Assembly: GCA_963719465.1 (NCBI GenBank)
Contig: OY970386.1
Location: 1,612,001-1,676,000 of the forward strand
Direction of reading: 5' to 3'
Length of the DNA: 64,000 nt
Origin: JALHUB01 sp963719465
Lineage (GTDB): Bacteria; Chloroflexota; Dehalococcoidia; DSTF01; JALHUB01
Of this stretch, positions 22,386-30,477 are shown in pieces (positions within the stretch are counted from its first letter, which is position 1; each line of letters starts with the position of its first letter). The position numbers were made by a program, and so were the translations under genes. Below the pieces are notes generated by a model, which was given only the letters and a program-made list of their open reading frames with translations, searched no databases and was not told the origin of the DNA.

Positions 22386-24743
22386 TTACGCACAGCGCTC
22401 ATACCCGCACGAGCGACACGTCAGGCAGCCCTCCGAGAACACCAGCACCGACCCGCAGTCCGGACACACCACCCCCGTGCTGATATCCCCGCTCGCCGGC
22501 AGCGGCGCCCCTTTCTTGCGACCGCGCGACGACCCGCTCGGCGGCGGCGCCTTCTTCCCCTCGCCGAAGCGCAGTTCCAGCCAGCGGAAGATGTAGTCGA
22601 CCAGCAACGTCGCCTGACGCAGCTCGGCGTTGTTCGTGAAACCGTACGGCTCGAAGCGCGTCCCCTCGAACTTGTGCGCCAGGTCCTCCAGCGGCACCCC
22701 GTATTGCAGCGCCAGCGACGTCAGGACTGCCACCGAGTCCATCAGCCCGCGAATCGTCGACCCCTCCTTCGAGATCGTCACGAACACCTCGCCCGGGCTG
22801 CCGTCGTCGTACAGGCCAACCGTCAGATAGCCTTCCTGGTCGCCGACCTGGAACTTGTGCGTCAGCGACGCCCGCTGGTCCGGGAGGCGGCGTCGATACG
22901 GCTGGCCGGGGCGCAACGACGGCGGGCCCGCCGCCACCCCCAGCGACCGCTCCGCCGCTATCGCCTCCTGCTGCTCGGGGCCCTTCACCGTCGCGTGCGA
23001 AAGCACCTGCATCTCGCGCGACCCGTCGCGATAGATCGTGATCCCCTTGCAGCCCTCGTGGTAGGCCAGCAGATACGCCCGCTCCACTTCGTCCGTCGTC
23101 GCCTCCCGACGGAAGTTGATCGTCTTGCTCACCGCGTTGTCCGTATGGCGCTGGAACGCCGCCTGCATGCGCACGTGCCACTCCGGCGCAACGTCGTGCG
23201 CCGACACGAAGACCGCCTTCGCCCAGTCGGGCGCCTTCGGCTGCTCCCGGAGGCTGGCGCCGGCGGCCAGCGCGTCGATAAGCTTTTTCGAATGAAAGCC
23301 CTCCTCTTTGGCGACGCGCTCGAAGCGCTTGTTCACCTCCGTCAGCTTCGTCGCTGTCTTGGGATTGTGCGGGTCGAGGAAGTGGTGACGCGTGAACGCC
23401 AGCGCGAATGCCGGCTCGATGCCGCCCGAGCAATCCGCGATTATCGACAGCGTGCCGGTGGGCGCCACCGTCGTTCGCGTCGAGTTGCGCAGCGGTCGTC
23501 GCTCCCGGCCCGCCGCGTAGACGCTGTCCTCCCACGCCGGGAACGTCCCGCGCTCCCGCGCCAGCTCCTCCGACGCCGCGTCCGCCTTCTCCTGGATGAA
23601 CGCCATCATTCGCTCGCCCAGCTTCAGCGCCTCGTCGGAGTCGTAAGGGATGCGAAGCTGGAAGAGCAGGTCCGCCCAGCCCATGACGCCGAGGCCGATC
23701 TTCCGCGTCTTCAGCGTCATCTCCGCGATCTGCGGCATCGGATATTGGTTCACGTCGATCACGTCGTCGAGGAAGCGGACGCAGACCGGCACCGTCGCCG
23801 CCAGCGCCTCCCAGTCGACTTCGCGCTCGCCTTCCCTGACGAACCGCGACAGGTTGATCGACCCCAGCGTGCACGACTCGTAGGGCAGTAGCGGCTGCTC
23901 GCCGCAGGGGTTCGTCGCTTCGATTGGTCCCAGCCGCGGCGTCGGGTTGTCGCGGTTCACCCGGTCGATGAACACCAGGCCGGGATCGCCGTTGCCCCAC
24001 GCGTTCTCGACGATTAGGCGGAAGATCGCTCGCGCCCTTCGCTTGCCCACCGCCCGCCGCGTGCGCGGGCTGACGAGCGAGAACTCCTCGTCGCGCTCCA
24101 CGGCTTCCATGAACCGCTCGTTCACCGCGACCGAGATGTTGAAGTTCGTCAGCGTCACCATGTCCGACTTGACGCGGATGAACTCCTCGATGTCCGGGTG
24201 CTCGACGTTGAGGATGGCCATGTTGGCGCCGCGACGCGTCCCGCCCTGCTTGATCGCCTCCGTTGCCGCATCGAAGACCTTCATGAACGACACCGGCCCG
24301 CTGGCAAGGCCCGCCGTGCTCCGCACCATGTCGCCGGCTGGCCGCAGGCGGCTGAACGAGAAGCCGGTGCCGCCGCCGCTCTTGTGGATGACCGCCATGT
24401 TGCAGATGGCGCCGAAGATACCCTCCATCGAGTCCTCGACCGGCAGGACGAAGCAGGCCGCGAGCTGCTGAAGCGGCTGCCCGGCGTTCCCGAGCGTCGG
24501 CGAGTTGGGAAGAAAGCGCAGGCTTGTCATCACGTCGAGGAAGCGCTGCTCCCAGAGGCCGGCCTGTCGCGCGTCGCCGTACGAGGTCTCGGCGCCGGCG
24601 ATGTTGTGCGCGACGCGCCGGAATAGCTGCTCCGGCGTCTCGACGACGCGTCCGCGCTCGTCCTTCGCCAGGTAGCGCCGCTCTAGCACCAGGCGCGCGT
24701 TATCGGAGAGGGGCACGGAGTCGGGGTGAGCTTTTGTCGCCAT
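22386..24743 (-). CDS. nrdJ: Adenosylcobalamin-dependent (class II) ribonucleoside reductase, first copy
   Basis: This 785-residue enzyme makes deoxyribonucleotides with a cobalamin-generated thiyl radical. The active-site cysteine pair and radical motif are visible: AACFVLP (Cys97), then ATNPCGEQPLLPYESCTLGSI with Cys280, Glu282 and Cys291. ILNVEHPDIEEFI and VAPTGTLSIIADCSGGIEP are further reductase blocks. A linker leads to a domain with DQEGYLTVGLYDDGSPGEVF and RGLMDSVAVLTSLALQYG, and the C-terminus is a CxxC-rich zinc ribbon (CPDCGSVL...CRSCGYERC) that recycles the active-site disulfide. Start ATG 24743 follows GGAGGTGCACTC. It is last in the nrdR cluster. Confidence 0.95.
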   Translation of the reverse strand: MATKAHPDSVPLSDNARLVLERRYLAKDERGRVVETPEQLFRRVAHNIAGAETSYGDARQAGLWEQRFLDVMTSLRFLPNSPTLGNAGQPLQQLAACFVLPVEDSMEGIFGAICNMAVIHKSGGGTGFSFSRLRPAGDMVRSTAGLASGPVSFMKVFDAATEAIKQGGTRRGANMAILNVEHPDIEEFIRVKSDMVTLTNFNISVAVNERFMEAVERDEEFSLVSPRTRRAVGKRRARAIFRLIVENAWGNGDPGLVFIDRVNRDNPTPRLGPIEATNPCGEQPLLPYESCTLGSINLSRFVREGEREVDWEALAATVPVCVRFLDDVIDVNQYPMPQIAEMTLKTRKIGLGVMGWADLLFQLRIPYDSDEALKLGERMMAFIQEKADAASEELARERGTFPAWEDSVYAAGRERRPLRNSTRTTVAPTGTLSIIADCSGGIEPAFALAFTRHHFLDPHNPKTATKLTEVNKRFERVAKEEGFHSKKLIDALAAGASLREQPKAPDWAKAVFVSAHDVAPEWHVRMQAAFQRHTDNAVSKTINFRREATTDEVERAYLLAYHEGCKGITIYRDGSREMQVLSHATVKGPEQQEAIAAERSLGVAAGPPSLRPGQPYRRRLPDQRASLTHKFQVGDQEGYLTVGLYDDGSPGEVFVTISKEGSTIRGLMDSVAVLTSLALQYGVPLEDLAHKFEGTRFEPYGFTNNAELRQATLLVDYIFRWLELRFGEGKKAPPPSGSSRGRKKGAPLPASGDISTGVVCPDCGSVLVFSEGCLTCRSCGYERCA

Positions 24744-24834
24744 GAGTGCACCTCCGGGTCATCCTCTACCCAGGGCCATCAATCCGAATCGTAGTGAATC
24801 CAGTTTATCATTTCCGTCGCGCGCTCACGATGAG

Positions 24835-24870
24835 GTGGCGCCCCTGATCGCTCAAGGGCGCCACTTCTTT
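24835..24870. other. Strong hairpin upstream of the first-copy nrdJ
   Basis: GTGGCGCCC (24835-24843) and GGGCGCCAC (24856-24864) form a perfect 9-bp stem with a 12-base loop. A TTCTTT run follows only on the plus strand, where no gene ends, so on the nrd transcript (minus strand) it is better read as an attenuator or mRNA structure 92 bases before the nrdJ start. The rest of 24744-24927 shows nothing else. Confidence 0.4.
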
Positions 24871-24927
24871 GATCGCTGCCGGGCGGCTGGTGGCGGGGGA
24901 GACCGCCGACAGCTTCCAAACCCAATG

Positions 24928-25062
24928 TTATTTCTTCGTCGGCTTTTCCCGCTGGCTCAAGGCGCTTGCAGCGGTCGCTTTCGGCCTGGGTCCTATGTGC
25001 TTGTCCTTCAGAACCTTGGACGCAATCTTAGCGACCCTCGGGCTCGTTACCTTCTTTGCCAT
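24928..25062 (-). CDS. Small lysine-rich protein
   Basis: This is a 44-residue basic protein starting MAKKVTSPRVAKIASKVL and ending QREKPTKK, with a good ribosome binding site (AAGGAG, 7 bases before ATG 25062). It resembles small, widespread proteins of the pattern KVTSPxVAxxASKxL...AxSALSQ that I recall from many bacterial genomes, of unknown function. It lies between the two reductase genes on the same strand. Confidence 0.65.
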   Translation of the reverse strand: MAKKVTSPRVAKIASKVLKDKHIGPRPKATAASALSQREKPTKK

Positions 25063-25227
25063 TGCGAATCTCCTTGTTGATCTCAGCGGCGAAGCGGCGT
25101 GGACCTCACACGGCGTGACGGCGATCGCTTGTGGCGCAGCACGCACTATCCAGTCCTTCACCGCTGGCTAAAACACCTCGGGCATCCTTCCGCCACACTC
25201 CGCCCTCGGCATTCGACGTTCTCCTAC

Positions 25228-27942
25228 TCATGAGCAGCCGCTCGTGCTCCCGCAGTTCTCGCAGCGATAGCACGTGCCGCTGCGCGTCATTATCCAGCCG
25301 CAGTTCATGCACACCGGCGCGTCCTCCTGCCCGTTGTGCCCGTTCGACTTGATGACGAACTCGCCCTGCTTCCCGTAGTTCGCCGCCAGGCGCAGCCGCA
25401 CCGCCTCGCTGAGGATGCCCAGCTCCGCCTTCTCCTCCTCGCCCAGGAACTGCGAGCCCAGCCAGCGGAACACGTAGTCGACGACGGACTGCGCGACCGG
25501 TATGTCGCGGTTCTGCGTCATGCCCGCCGGCTCGAAGCGCATGTGGCCGAACTTGTTCACCAGGTCCTTCAGCGGCACGCCGTATTGCAGCGTCAGCGAA
25601 ATCGACGTTGCGAAGGCGTCCATCATGCCGGAGATCGTGCTCCCTTCCTTCGCCATCGTGATGAAGATCTCGCCCGGCGAGCCGTCCTCGTACGTTCCGA
25701 CGGTGATGTACCCTTCGTGCCCCTCTATCGAGAACTTGTGCGTGATGGAGTGTCGCGTGTCCGGCAGCCGCCGTCGCACCGGCTTCGCGACCGGCCCCGT
25801 GCTTTCCCGCGCCGTGCTCACCGGCTGCGTCCGCTTCGAGCCGTCGCGGTAGACGGCAATCGCCTTCACGCCGTTTCGCCACGCCTCCACGAACGTATCC
25901 ATCACTTCTTCGGCCGGCGATTCGTTCGGCAGGTTGACGGTCTTGGAGATGGCGCCGGAGATGAACGGCTGAATGGCGCCCATCATGCGCACGTGGCCCA
26001 GCGGCGCGATGCAGCGCGTCCCCTTCGCCGGCTTGAGCGCGCAGTCGAAGACCGCCAGGTGCTCCTCCGCCAGGCCGGGCGCGCCTTCAATCACGCCCTC
26101 CTGGTCGACATAAGACAGGATCTCCTCGACCCGCTCCCGCCCGTAGCCGAGCTTGCGCAGCGCCAGCGGCACGGTGCGGTTCACCAGCTTGATCATGCCG
26201 CCGCCGACCAGCCGCTTGTAGCTCACCAGCGCGATGTCCGGCTCCACGCCCGTGGTGTCGCAGTCCATCATGAAGGCGATGGTGCCCGTCGGCGCCAGGA
26301 CGCTGACCTGCGCGTTGCGATAGCCATGCTCTCGTCCCAGCGAGAGCGCCTCCTGCCAGGCCGCCGTTGCTGCCGTCAGCAACGGCTCCGGCACGAGCGC
26401 CGCGTCGATTCTCTCCGCTGCCTGCCGGTGCTTCTCGATGACGCCGAGCATCGCCGTTCGGTTCCGCTCGAACTCCGCGAACGGGCCCTTGAGCGCTGCC
26501 AGCCGGGCCGATGCCGCGTAGGCGCTGCCGGTCATGAGCGCGGTGACTGCGCCGGCGTAGGCGCGCCCGGCGTCTGAGTCGTAGGGCAGCCCGCGCGACA
26601 TGAGCAGCGCTCCCAGGTTGGCGTACCCGAGCCCCAGCGCTCGATACCTGCCGGCGTTCTCGCCTATGAGTTCCGTCGGATAGCCGGCGTTGCCGACGAT
26701 TATCTCCTGCGCCGTGATCATCACCGTCACCGCCTGGCGGAACGACTCCACGTCGAACTCACCCTCGTCGTCGACGAACTTCGTCAGGTTGAGCGACGCC
26801 AGGTTGCAGGCGGAGTTGTCGAGATGCATGTACTCGGAGCAAGGGTTCGAGGCGTTGATGCGGCCGCTCTCCGGACAGGTGTGCCAGTCGTTGATGGTCG
26901 TGTCGAACTGCATGCCCGGGTCGCCGCATTGCCAGGCGGCCTCCGCAATCCTACGCAGCAGGTCGCGGGCCGGCAGCGTCTCCACCGCGTCGCCCGTCGT
27001 CACCGCGCGAAGCTCCCATGGCCCTTCCGATGTCGCCGCCCGCATGAACTCGTCGGTCACGCGCACGGAGTTGTTGGCGTTCTGGAACTGAATTGACGTC
27101 CACGCCTCGCCGTCCAGCGACAGGTCGTAGCCTGCCTCGCCCAGCGAGTAGGCCTTCCGCTCCTCCTTCGCCTTGCACTCGACGAACTCGACGATGTCCG
27201 GGTGGTCGGCGTTGAGGATGACCATCTTCGCCGCCCGCCGCGTCTTGCCGCCGGACTTGATCGAGCCGGCGATAGCATCGGCGCCGCGCATGAACGACAC
27301 CGGCCCGGAGGCGAGCCCGCCGGTCGAGAGCGGCTCCCGCGAGGAGCGCAGCCGCGACAGGTTGACGCCGGAGCCCGAGCCGCCCTTGAAGATCATGCCC
27401 TCCGTCCGGCACCAGTCGAGGATCGAGTCCATGGTGTCTTCGACGGACAGGATGAAGCAGGCGGAGCACTGCGGCGTCTCCTCGACGCCGACGTTGAACC
27501 AGACGGGGCTGTTGAAGGTCGCCTTCTGGTTCAGAATGACGTGAACGAGCTCCGCCGCGAAGCTGTCCGCCTCCTCGCCGTCCGCGAAGTAGCCGTCCTT
27601 GACGCCCCAGGCCGTTATCGTGCCGGCGACGCGGTCGATGAGCTCGCGCACGCTCCGCTCGCGCTTGATCTCGCCCCGCTCGTGGTGAACGACGGCGTCG
27701 GCGCTGAGGGGCCCGCGGAAGTACTTGGAGGCGACGACGTTCGTCGCCCGCTGCGACCAGTCCTTCGGCACCTCCACGTCGTGCTGCTCGAAGACGGCCT
27801 TGCCGTCCTCGCCGACGATGCTGGCCGTGCGCGCCTCCCATTCCACCTCGTCGTAGGGGTGGCGACCGGGCGTCGTGAAGAAACGCCTGATCGGCAGGTG
27901 CGCCCGCGGCGCTGATGGCGATGCCTCTGTGACCGTTGTCAT
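25228..27942 (-). CDS. nrdJ: Adenosylcobalamin-dependent ribonucleotide reductase, second, longer type
   Basis: The protein has 904 residues from ATG 27942 (AAGGA 8 bases upstream; an in-frame start 42 bases earlier is less likely). Motifs: FNSPVWFNVGVEETPQCSACFILSVEDTM with the first redox cysteine, GGSGSGVNLSRLRSS, INASNPCSEYMHLDNSACNLASLNL with the thiyl cysteine, Glu and second redox cysteine, VLAPTGTIAFMMDCDTTGVEP, HEGYITVGTYEDGSPGEIF and a C-terminal zinc ribbon CMNCGWIM...CYRCENCG. It belongs to a subgroup distinct from the first copy (longer N-terminus, CSE in place of CGE). It lies downstream of nrdR and a small gene. Confidence 0.95.
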   Translation of the reverse strand: MTTVTEASPSAPRAHLPIRRFFTTPGRHPYDEVEWEARTASIVGEDGKAVFEQHDVEVPKDWSQRATNVVASKYFRGPLSADAVVHHERGEIKRERSVRELIDRVAGTITAWGVKDGYFADGEEADSFAAELVHVILNQKATFNSPVWFNVGVEETPQCSACFILSVEDTMDSILDWCRTEGMIFKGGSGSGVNLSRLRSSREPLSTGGLASGPVSFMRGADAIAGSIKSGGKTRRAAKMVILNADHPDIVEFVECKAKEERKAYSLGEAGYDLSLDGEAWTSIQFQNANNSVRVTDEFMRAATSEGPWELRAVTTGDAVETLPARDLLRRIAEAAWQCGDPGMQFDTTINDWHTCPESGRINASNPCSEYMHLDNSACNLASLNLTKFVDDEGEFDVESFRQAVTVMITAQEIIVGNAGYPTELIGENAGRYRALGLGYANLGALLMSRGLPYDSDAGRAYAGAVTALMTGSAYAASARLAALKGPFAEFERNRTAMLGVIEKHRQAAERIDAALVPEPLLTAATAAWQEALSLGREHGYRNAQVSVLAPTGTIAFMMDCDTTGVEPDIALVSYKRLVGGGMIKLVNRTVPLALRKLGYGRERVEEILSYVDQEGVIEGAPGLAEEHLAVFDCALKPAKGTRCIAPLGHVRMMGAIQPFISGAISKTVNLPNESPAEEVMDTFVEAWRNGVKAIAVYRDGSKRTQPVSTARESTGPVAKPVRRRLPDTRHSITHKFSIEGHEGYITVGTYEDGSPGEIFITMAKEGSTISGMMDAFATSISLTLQYGVPLKDLVNKFGHMRFEPAGMTQNRDIPVAQSVVDYVFRWLGSQFLGEEEKAELGILSEAVRLRLAANYGKQGEFVIKSNGHNGQEDAPVCMNCGWIMTRSGTCYRCENCGSTSGCS

Positions 27943-28032
27943 GACCTGTGTCCTTTCCGAAAACCAGCCGAGGAGGATCCCCAAAGCACGCTACGCGGTC
28001 GCTTTTTCGGGCGGCGCGTTTTTGCCGGTGTC

Positions 28033-28338
28033 CTACTGAGAGACCGGAGAGCCGTGCGCCTCCCGTCCCGCGGTATAGCGGAGGCGGTAGATCGACTCGC
28101 GCTCCCCGTCGGGCCCGAGGAGCCGGAAGCGAAGGTACTTGCCGGCGATGTCCAGCATGCGCCCGTCGTCCAGCTCCATGATCAGCGGGCCGGTCTCCTT
28201 GTCCAGCAGGCTGCTATCGACGACGGGCCGGAAGACGATCTCGCAGCGTTCCCTGTTGATCTCGAACGCGCCTGTCGCCAGCACCTCGCCGTCGATGTTC
28301 AGCACCCGACCGTAGTCCCGACCGTATTCCGTTTCCAT
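28033..28338 (-). CDS. Small protein of unknown function in the nrd cluster
   Basis: This 101-residue protein is predicted to be mainly beta strand (YGRVLNIDGEVLATGAFEINRERCEIVFRP, then GPLIMELDDGRMLDIAGKYLRFRLL). I do not recognise a domain. ATG 28338 is 28 bases after the nrdR stop; AAGGA lies 16 bases upstream, farther than usual. Position between nrdR and nrdJ suggests co-transcription, but no functional link can be read from the residues. Confidence 0.65.
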   Translation of the reverse strand: METEYGRDYGRVLNIDGEVLATGAFEINRERCEIVFRPVVDSSLLDKETGPLIMELDDGRMLDIAGKYLRFRLLGPDGERESIYRLRYTAGREAHGSPVSQ

Positions 28339-28366
28339 CTTTGTGAGACGCGATTCCTTTGCCTGT

Positions 28367-29014
28367 TTAACTTGGGCCGCCCCGTCGAGCGGACGGCGAA
28401 GCGCTTCCTTTCGCCTCGCCGGCGGCCGCCGAGACGGCCCGCCTCTGCCGATAACGAGTCTTTGCCCCTCTACCGAACTGATACGCGCGCCAGGCCGGCG
28501 ACCTGGCCAGACCCTGCAGCTCCTCCGCCGGGATGAGTGGCGGCTGGCTGGTTTCGTCGACCGCTCCGAGCGTCGCCTCGAGCGCATCGACCTCATCCTT
28601 CAGGTCGTCGAGGTCGGCGAACTGGTGATAGACGCTGGCGAAGCGGATGTAGGCAATCTGGTCCAGCCCGCGCAGGTGGCTCATCACCATCTCGCCGATG
28701 TCGCGGCTCGACACCTCGGCAAGCCCCTGTTCGTTCAGCACCGTCTCTATCTCGTCGACCACCGCCTCCAGCGTGCCCAGCGCCAGCGGCTGCTTCTCGC
28801 AGGCTTTGCGGATGCCCAGCAGCACCTTCTCGCGCGTGTACTCCTCCCGGCGGCCGTCCTTTTTGACGACGAGCAGGCCGGTGGCAAGCGGGCGCTCGTA
28901 GGTGGTGAAGCGCTCGCCGCAGGCCGCGCATTCGCGCCGGCGCCGAATGCCGTCTTCGGCCTCCCGTGAGTCGATTACGCGCGTGTCTTGAGACGTGCAG
29001 TAGGGACACCGCAT
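28367..29014 (-). CDS. nrdR: Transcriptional repressor NrdR
   Basis: This 215-residue NrdR is a nucleotide-sensing repressor of ribonucleotide reductase genes. The N-terminal zinc ribbon is MRCPYCTSQDTRVIDSRE...RRRRECAACGERFTTYER (residues 1-46), followed by the ATP-cone (VVKKDGRREEYTREKVLLGIRKACEKQPL, about 50-80). The family is usually about 150 residues; this one has roughly 60 extra residues, basic and Ala/Arg/Gly-rich, whose role is unknown. The start ATG 29014 puts the zinc ribbon at residue 1. Two NrdR boxes lie directly upstream, indicating self-regulation. Confidence 0.95.
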   Translation of the reverse strand: MRCPYCTSQDTRVIDSREAEDGIRRRRECAACGERFTTYERPLATGLLVVKKDGRREEYTREKVLLGIRKACEKQPLALGTLEAVVDEIETVLNEQGLAEVSSRDIGEMVMSHLRGLDQIAYIRFASVYHQFADLDDLKDEVDALEATLGAVDETSQPPLIPAEELQGLARSPAWRAYQFGRGAKTRYRQRRAVSAAAGEAKGSASPSARRGGPS

Positions 29015-29020
29015 GGGGGG

Positions 29021-29049
29021 ATTCTGGCACAACATATAGGGATTGTCAA
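29021..29049 (-). promoter_or_regulatory. Promoter of the nrdR-nrdJ cluster
   Basis: Minus strand TTGACA (29044-29049), 17 bases, CAGAAT (29021-29026); the start codon follows 6 bases later, so the leader would be almost absent. One NrdR box fills the spacer. Confidence 0.65.
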
Positions 29050-29072
29050 GGGCAAAACCCAACATATTGTGG
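29027..29072 (-). promoter_or_regulatory. Two NrdR boxes
   Basis: Minus strand CCACAATATGTTGGGT (29057-29072) and TCCCTATATGTTGTGC (29027-29042) match the NrdR consensus ACACwATATATwGTGT at 13 and 12 of 16 positions. Their starts are 30 bases apart, three helical turns, as expected for paired boxes. The proximal box lies between -35 and -10, so binding should block transcription of nrdR and probably the two reductases. Confidence 0.75.
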
Positions 29073-29201
29073 TCAAGTTGTACGAGGTGTTCTGTCAACG
29101 ACGGCCGATTCTGAGGGCGAAACGGCGAACTCAAGAACGCTGCGAACATAACGATCGCGGCAGGGGGCCGGGGCCGGGCGCCCCTACAATTCTCTAGCGA
29201 T

Positions 29202-29245
29202 AAAATGGCCGCGGTCGGCGCATCTCCCTATCACCGACCGCGACC
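29202..29245 (-). terminator. Terminator downstream of ftsZ
   Basis: On the minus strand GGTCGCGGTCGG pairs with CCGACCGCGGCC (12 bp, one G-T) around a 15-base loop, followed by ATTTTA. It lies 108 bases after the ftsZ stop and closes the division cluster. The rest of 29073-29352 holds another small hairpin (TTGCCTC / GAGGCAA, about 29248-29268) but no gene. Confidence 0.7.
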
Positions 29246-29352
29246 GATTGCCTCATCCGAGAGGCAACCTTCAAATCCCGGATTCGCCGGGTTACGTGGT
29301 TGCTCGGCTAGACAGAAACCCCTCCTTTCATTTGGTATTTCCCTCTAGCGTC

Positions 29353-30438
29353 TCACCGCAAGGAGACGGTTCGACGCATGAAGGTCGGCAGGTCCGTATC
29401 GCCCACGTTCTTTAGGTTCTCCACCCGCAGCGGCCGCAGCCTGTGCTCGCGACCCAGCGTCTCCTCCAGCCCCTGCTCCAGCAGTTGCGCCGGCTGGAAC
29501 CCCGTGGCGATGACGGTGACCTTTATCTCGTCGCCCAGGTCGGGATCTGTCGCCGTTCCGAAGATGATCTCCGCGTCCGGATCGACCACTTCCGCGATGA
29601 CCTGCGCGGCGGCGTTCATCTCGTGCAGCCCGATGCTCCGCGAGCCCGTCACGTTGAACAGCACGCCCTTCGCGCCTTCGATGCTCGTGTCCAGCAGCGG
29701 ACTCCTGATCGCGGCGCGCGCGGCCTCGACGGCGCGGTTCTCGCCACTGGCCCGGCCAATCGCCAAGAGCGCATGCCCGGCTTCGCCCATGATCTTGCGC
29801 ACGTCGGCGAAGTCCAGGTTGATGTCGCCGGGCACGGTGATGATCTCGGAGATGCCCTGAATTGATTGTCTGAGCACCTCGTCGCCGACTCGGAAGGCCT
29901 CGGGGACGGACACGTCGGGGGTGCAAACGGCAAGGAGGCGGTCGTTTGGAATGATGATGAGCGTGTCCACTTTGTCCCGCAGGTGCTCGATGCCGTCCTC
30001 CGCCTGCATGCGACGCTTGGCGCCTTCGAAGGAGAACGGCTTGGTGACGACGCCGATGGTCAGCGCCCCGGCTTCGCGAGCCACCTCGCCGACGATGGCC
30101 GAGGCGCCCGTGCCGGTGCCGCCGCCCATGCCGGCCGTGATGAAGACCATCTCCGCGCCCTTCACGGCGTCGAAGAGCTCCTCACGGCTTTCCTCGGCGG
30201 CGCGCAGCCCCTTGTTCGGGTCGCCGCCGACGCCCAGCCCTTTCGTCAGCCGGTCGCCGATGCGGATCTTGACGTGCGCGTCGGTATGGGCCAAAGCCTG
30301 CGAATCGGTGTTCACAGCCACGAGCTGCACGCCGGGTATCTTCTCCGCCATCATCCGGCTGAGGGCGTTGCCGCCGCCGCCGCCAACACCCATCACCTTG
30401 ATCGGGGGAAGCTTGTCCAAGTCCTCTCTTGTTGTCAC
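29353..30438 (-). CDS. ftsZ: Cell division protein FtsZ
   Basis: This 361-residue tubulin-like GTPase polymerises into the Z ring. It has GVGGGGGNALSRM (about 17-29), the tubulin signature GGGTGTGAS (about 105-113), NDRLL, and the T7-loop/synergy residues NLDFADVRKIM (about 208-218). The C-terminus goes almost directly from the globular domain to the conserved peptide DTDLPTFMRR, so the variable linker is very short. GTG 30438 follows AAGGAGG. It is the last gene of the dcw cluster, 39 bases after ftsA. Confidence 0.98.
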   Translation of the reverse strand: MTTREDLDKLPPIKVMGVGGGGGNALSRMMAEKIPGVQLVAVNTDSQALAHTDAHVKIRIGDRLTKGLGVGGDPNKGLRAAEESREELFDAVKGAEMVFITAGMGGGTGTGASAIVGEVAREAGALTIGVVTKPFSFEGAKRRMQAEDGIEHLRDKVDTLIIIPNDRLLAVCTPDVSVPEAFRVGDEVLRQSIQGISEIITVPGDINLDFADVRKIMGEAGHALLAIGRASGENRAVEAARAAIRSPLLDTSIEGAKGVLFNVTGSRSIGLHEMNAAAQVIAEVVDPDAEIIFGTATDPDLGDEIKVTVIATGFQPAQLLEQGLEETLGREHRLRPLRVENLKNVGDTDLPTFMRRTVSLR

Positions 30439-30477
30439 CGTCGCCTCCTTTCGCTGGTTCCTAACGAATCGAATGCC

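Noticed and set aside
21885..23891. Long open frame on the plus strand across the repeat array and nrdJ
   Set aside because: It lies opposite nrdJ, has Arg/His/Pro-rich composition typical of antisense frames in GC-rich DNA, and no recognisable domain.
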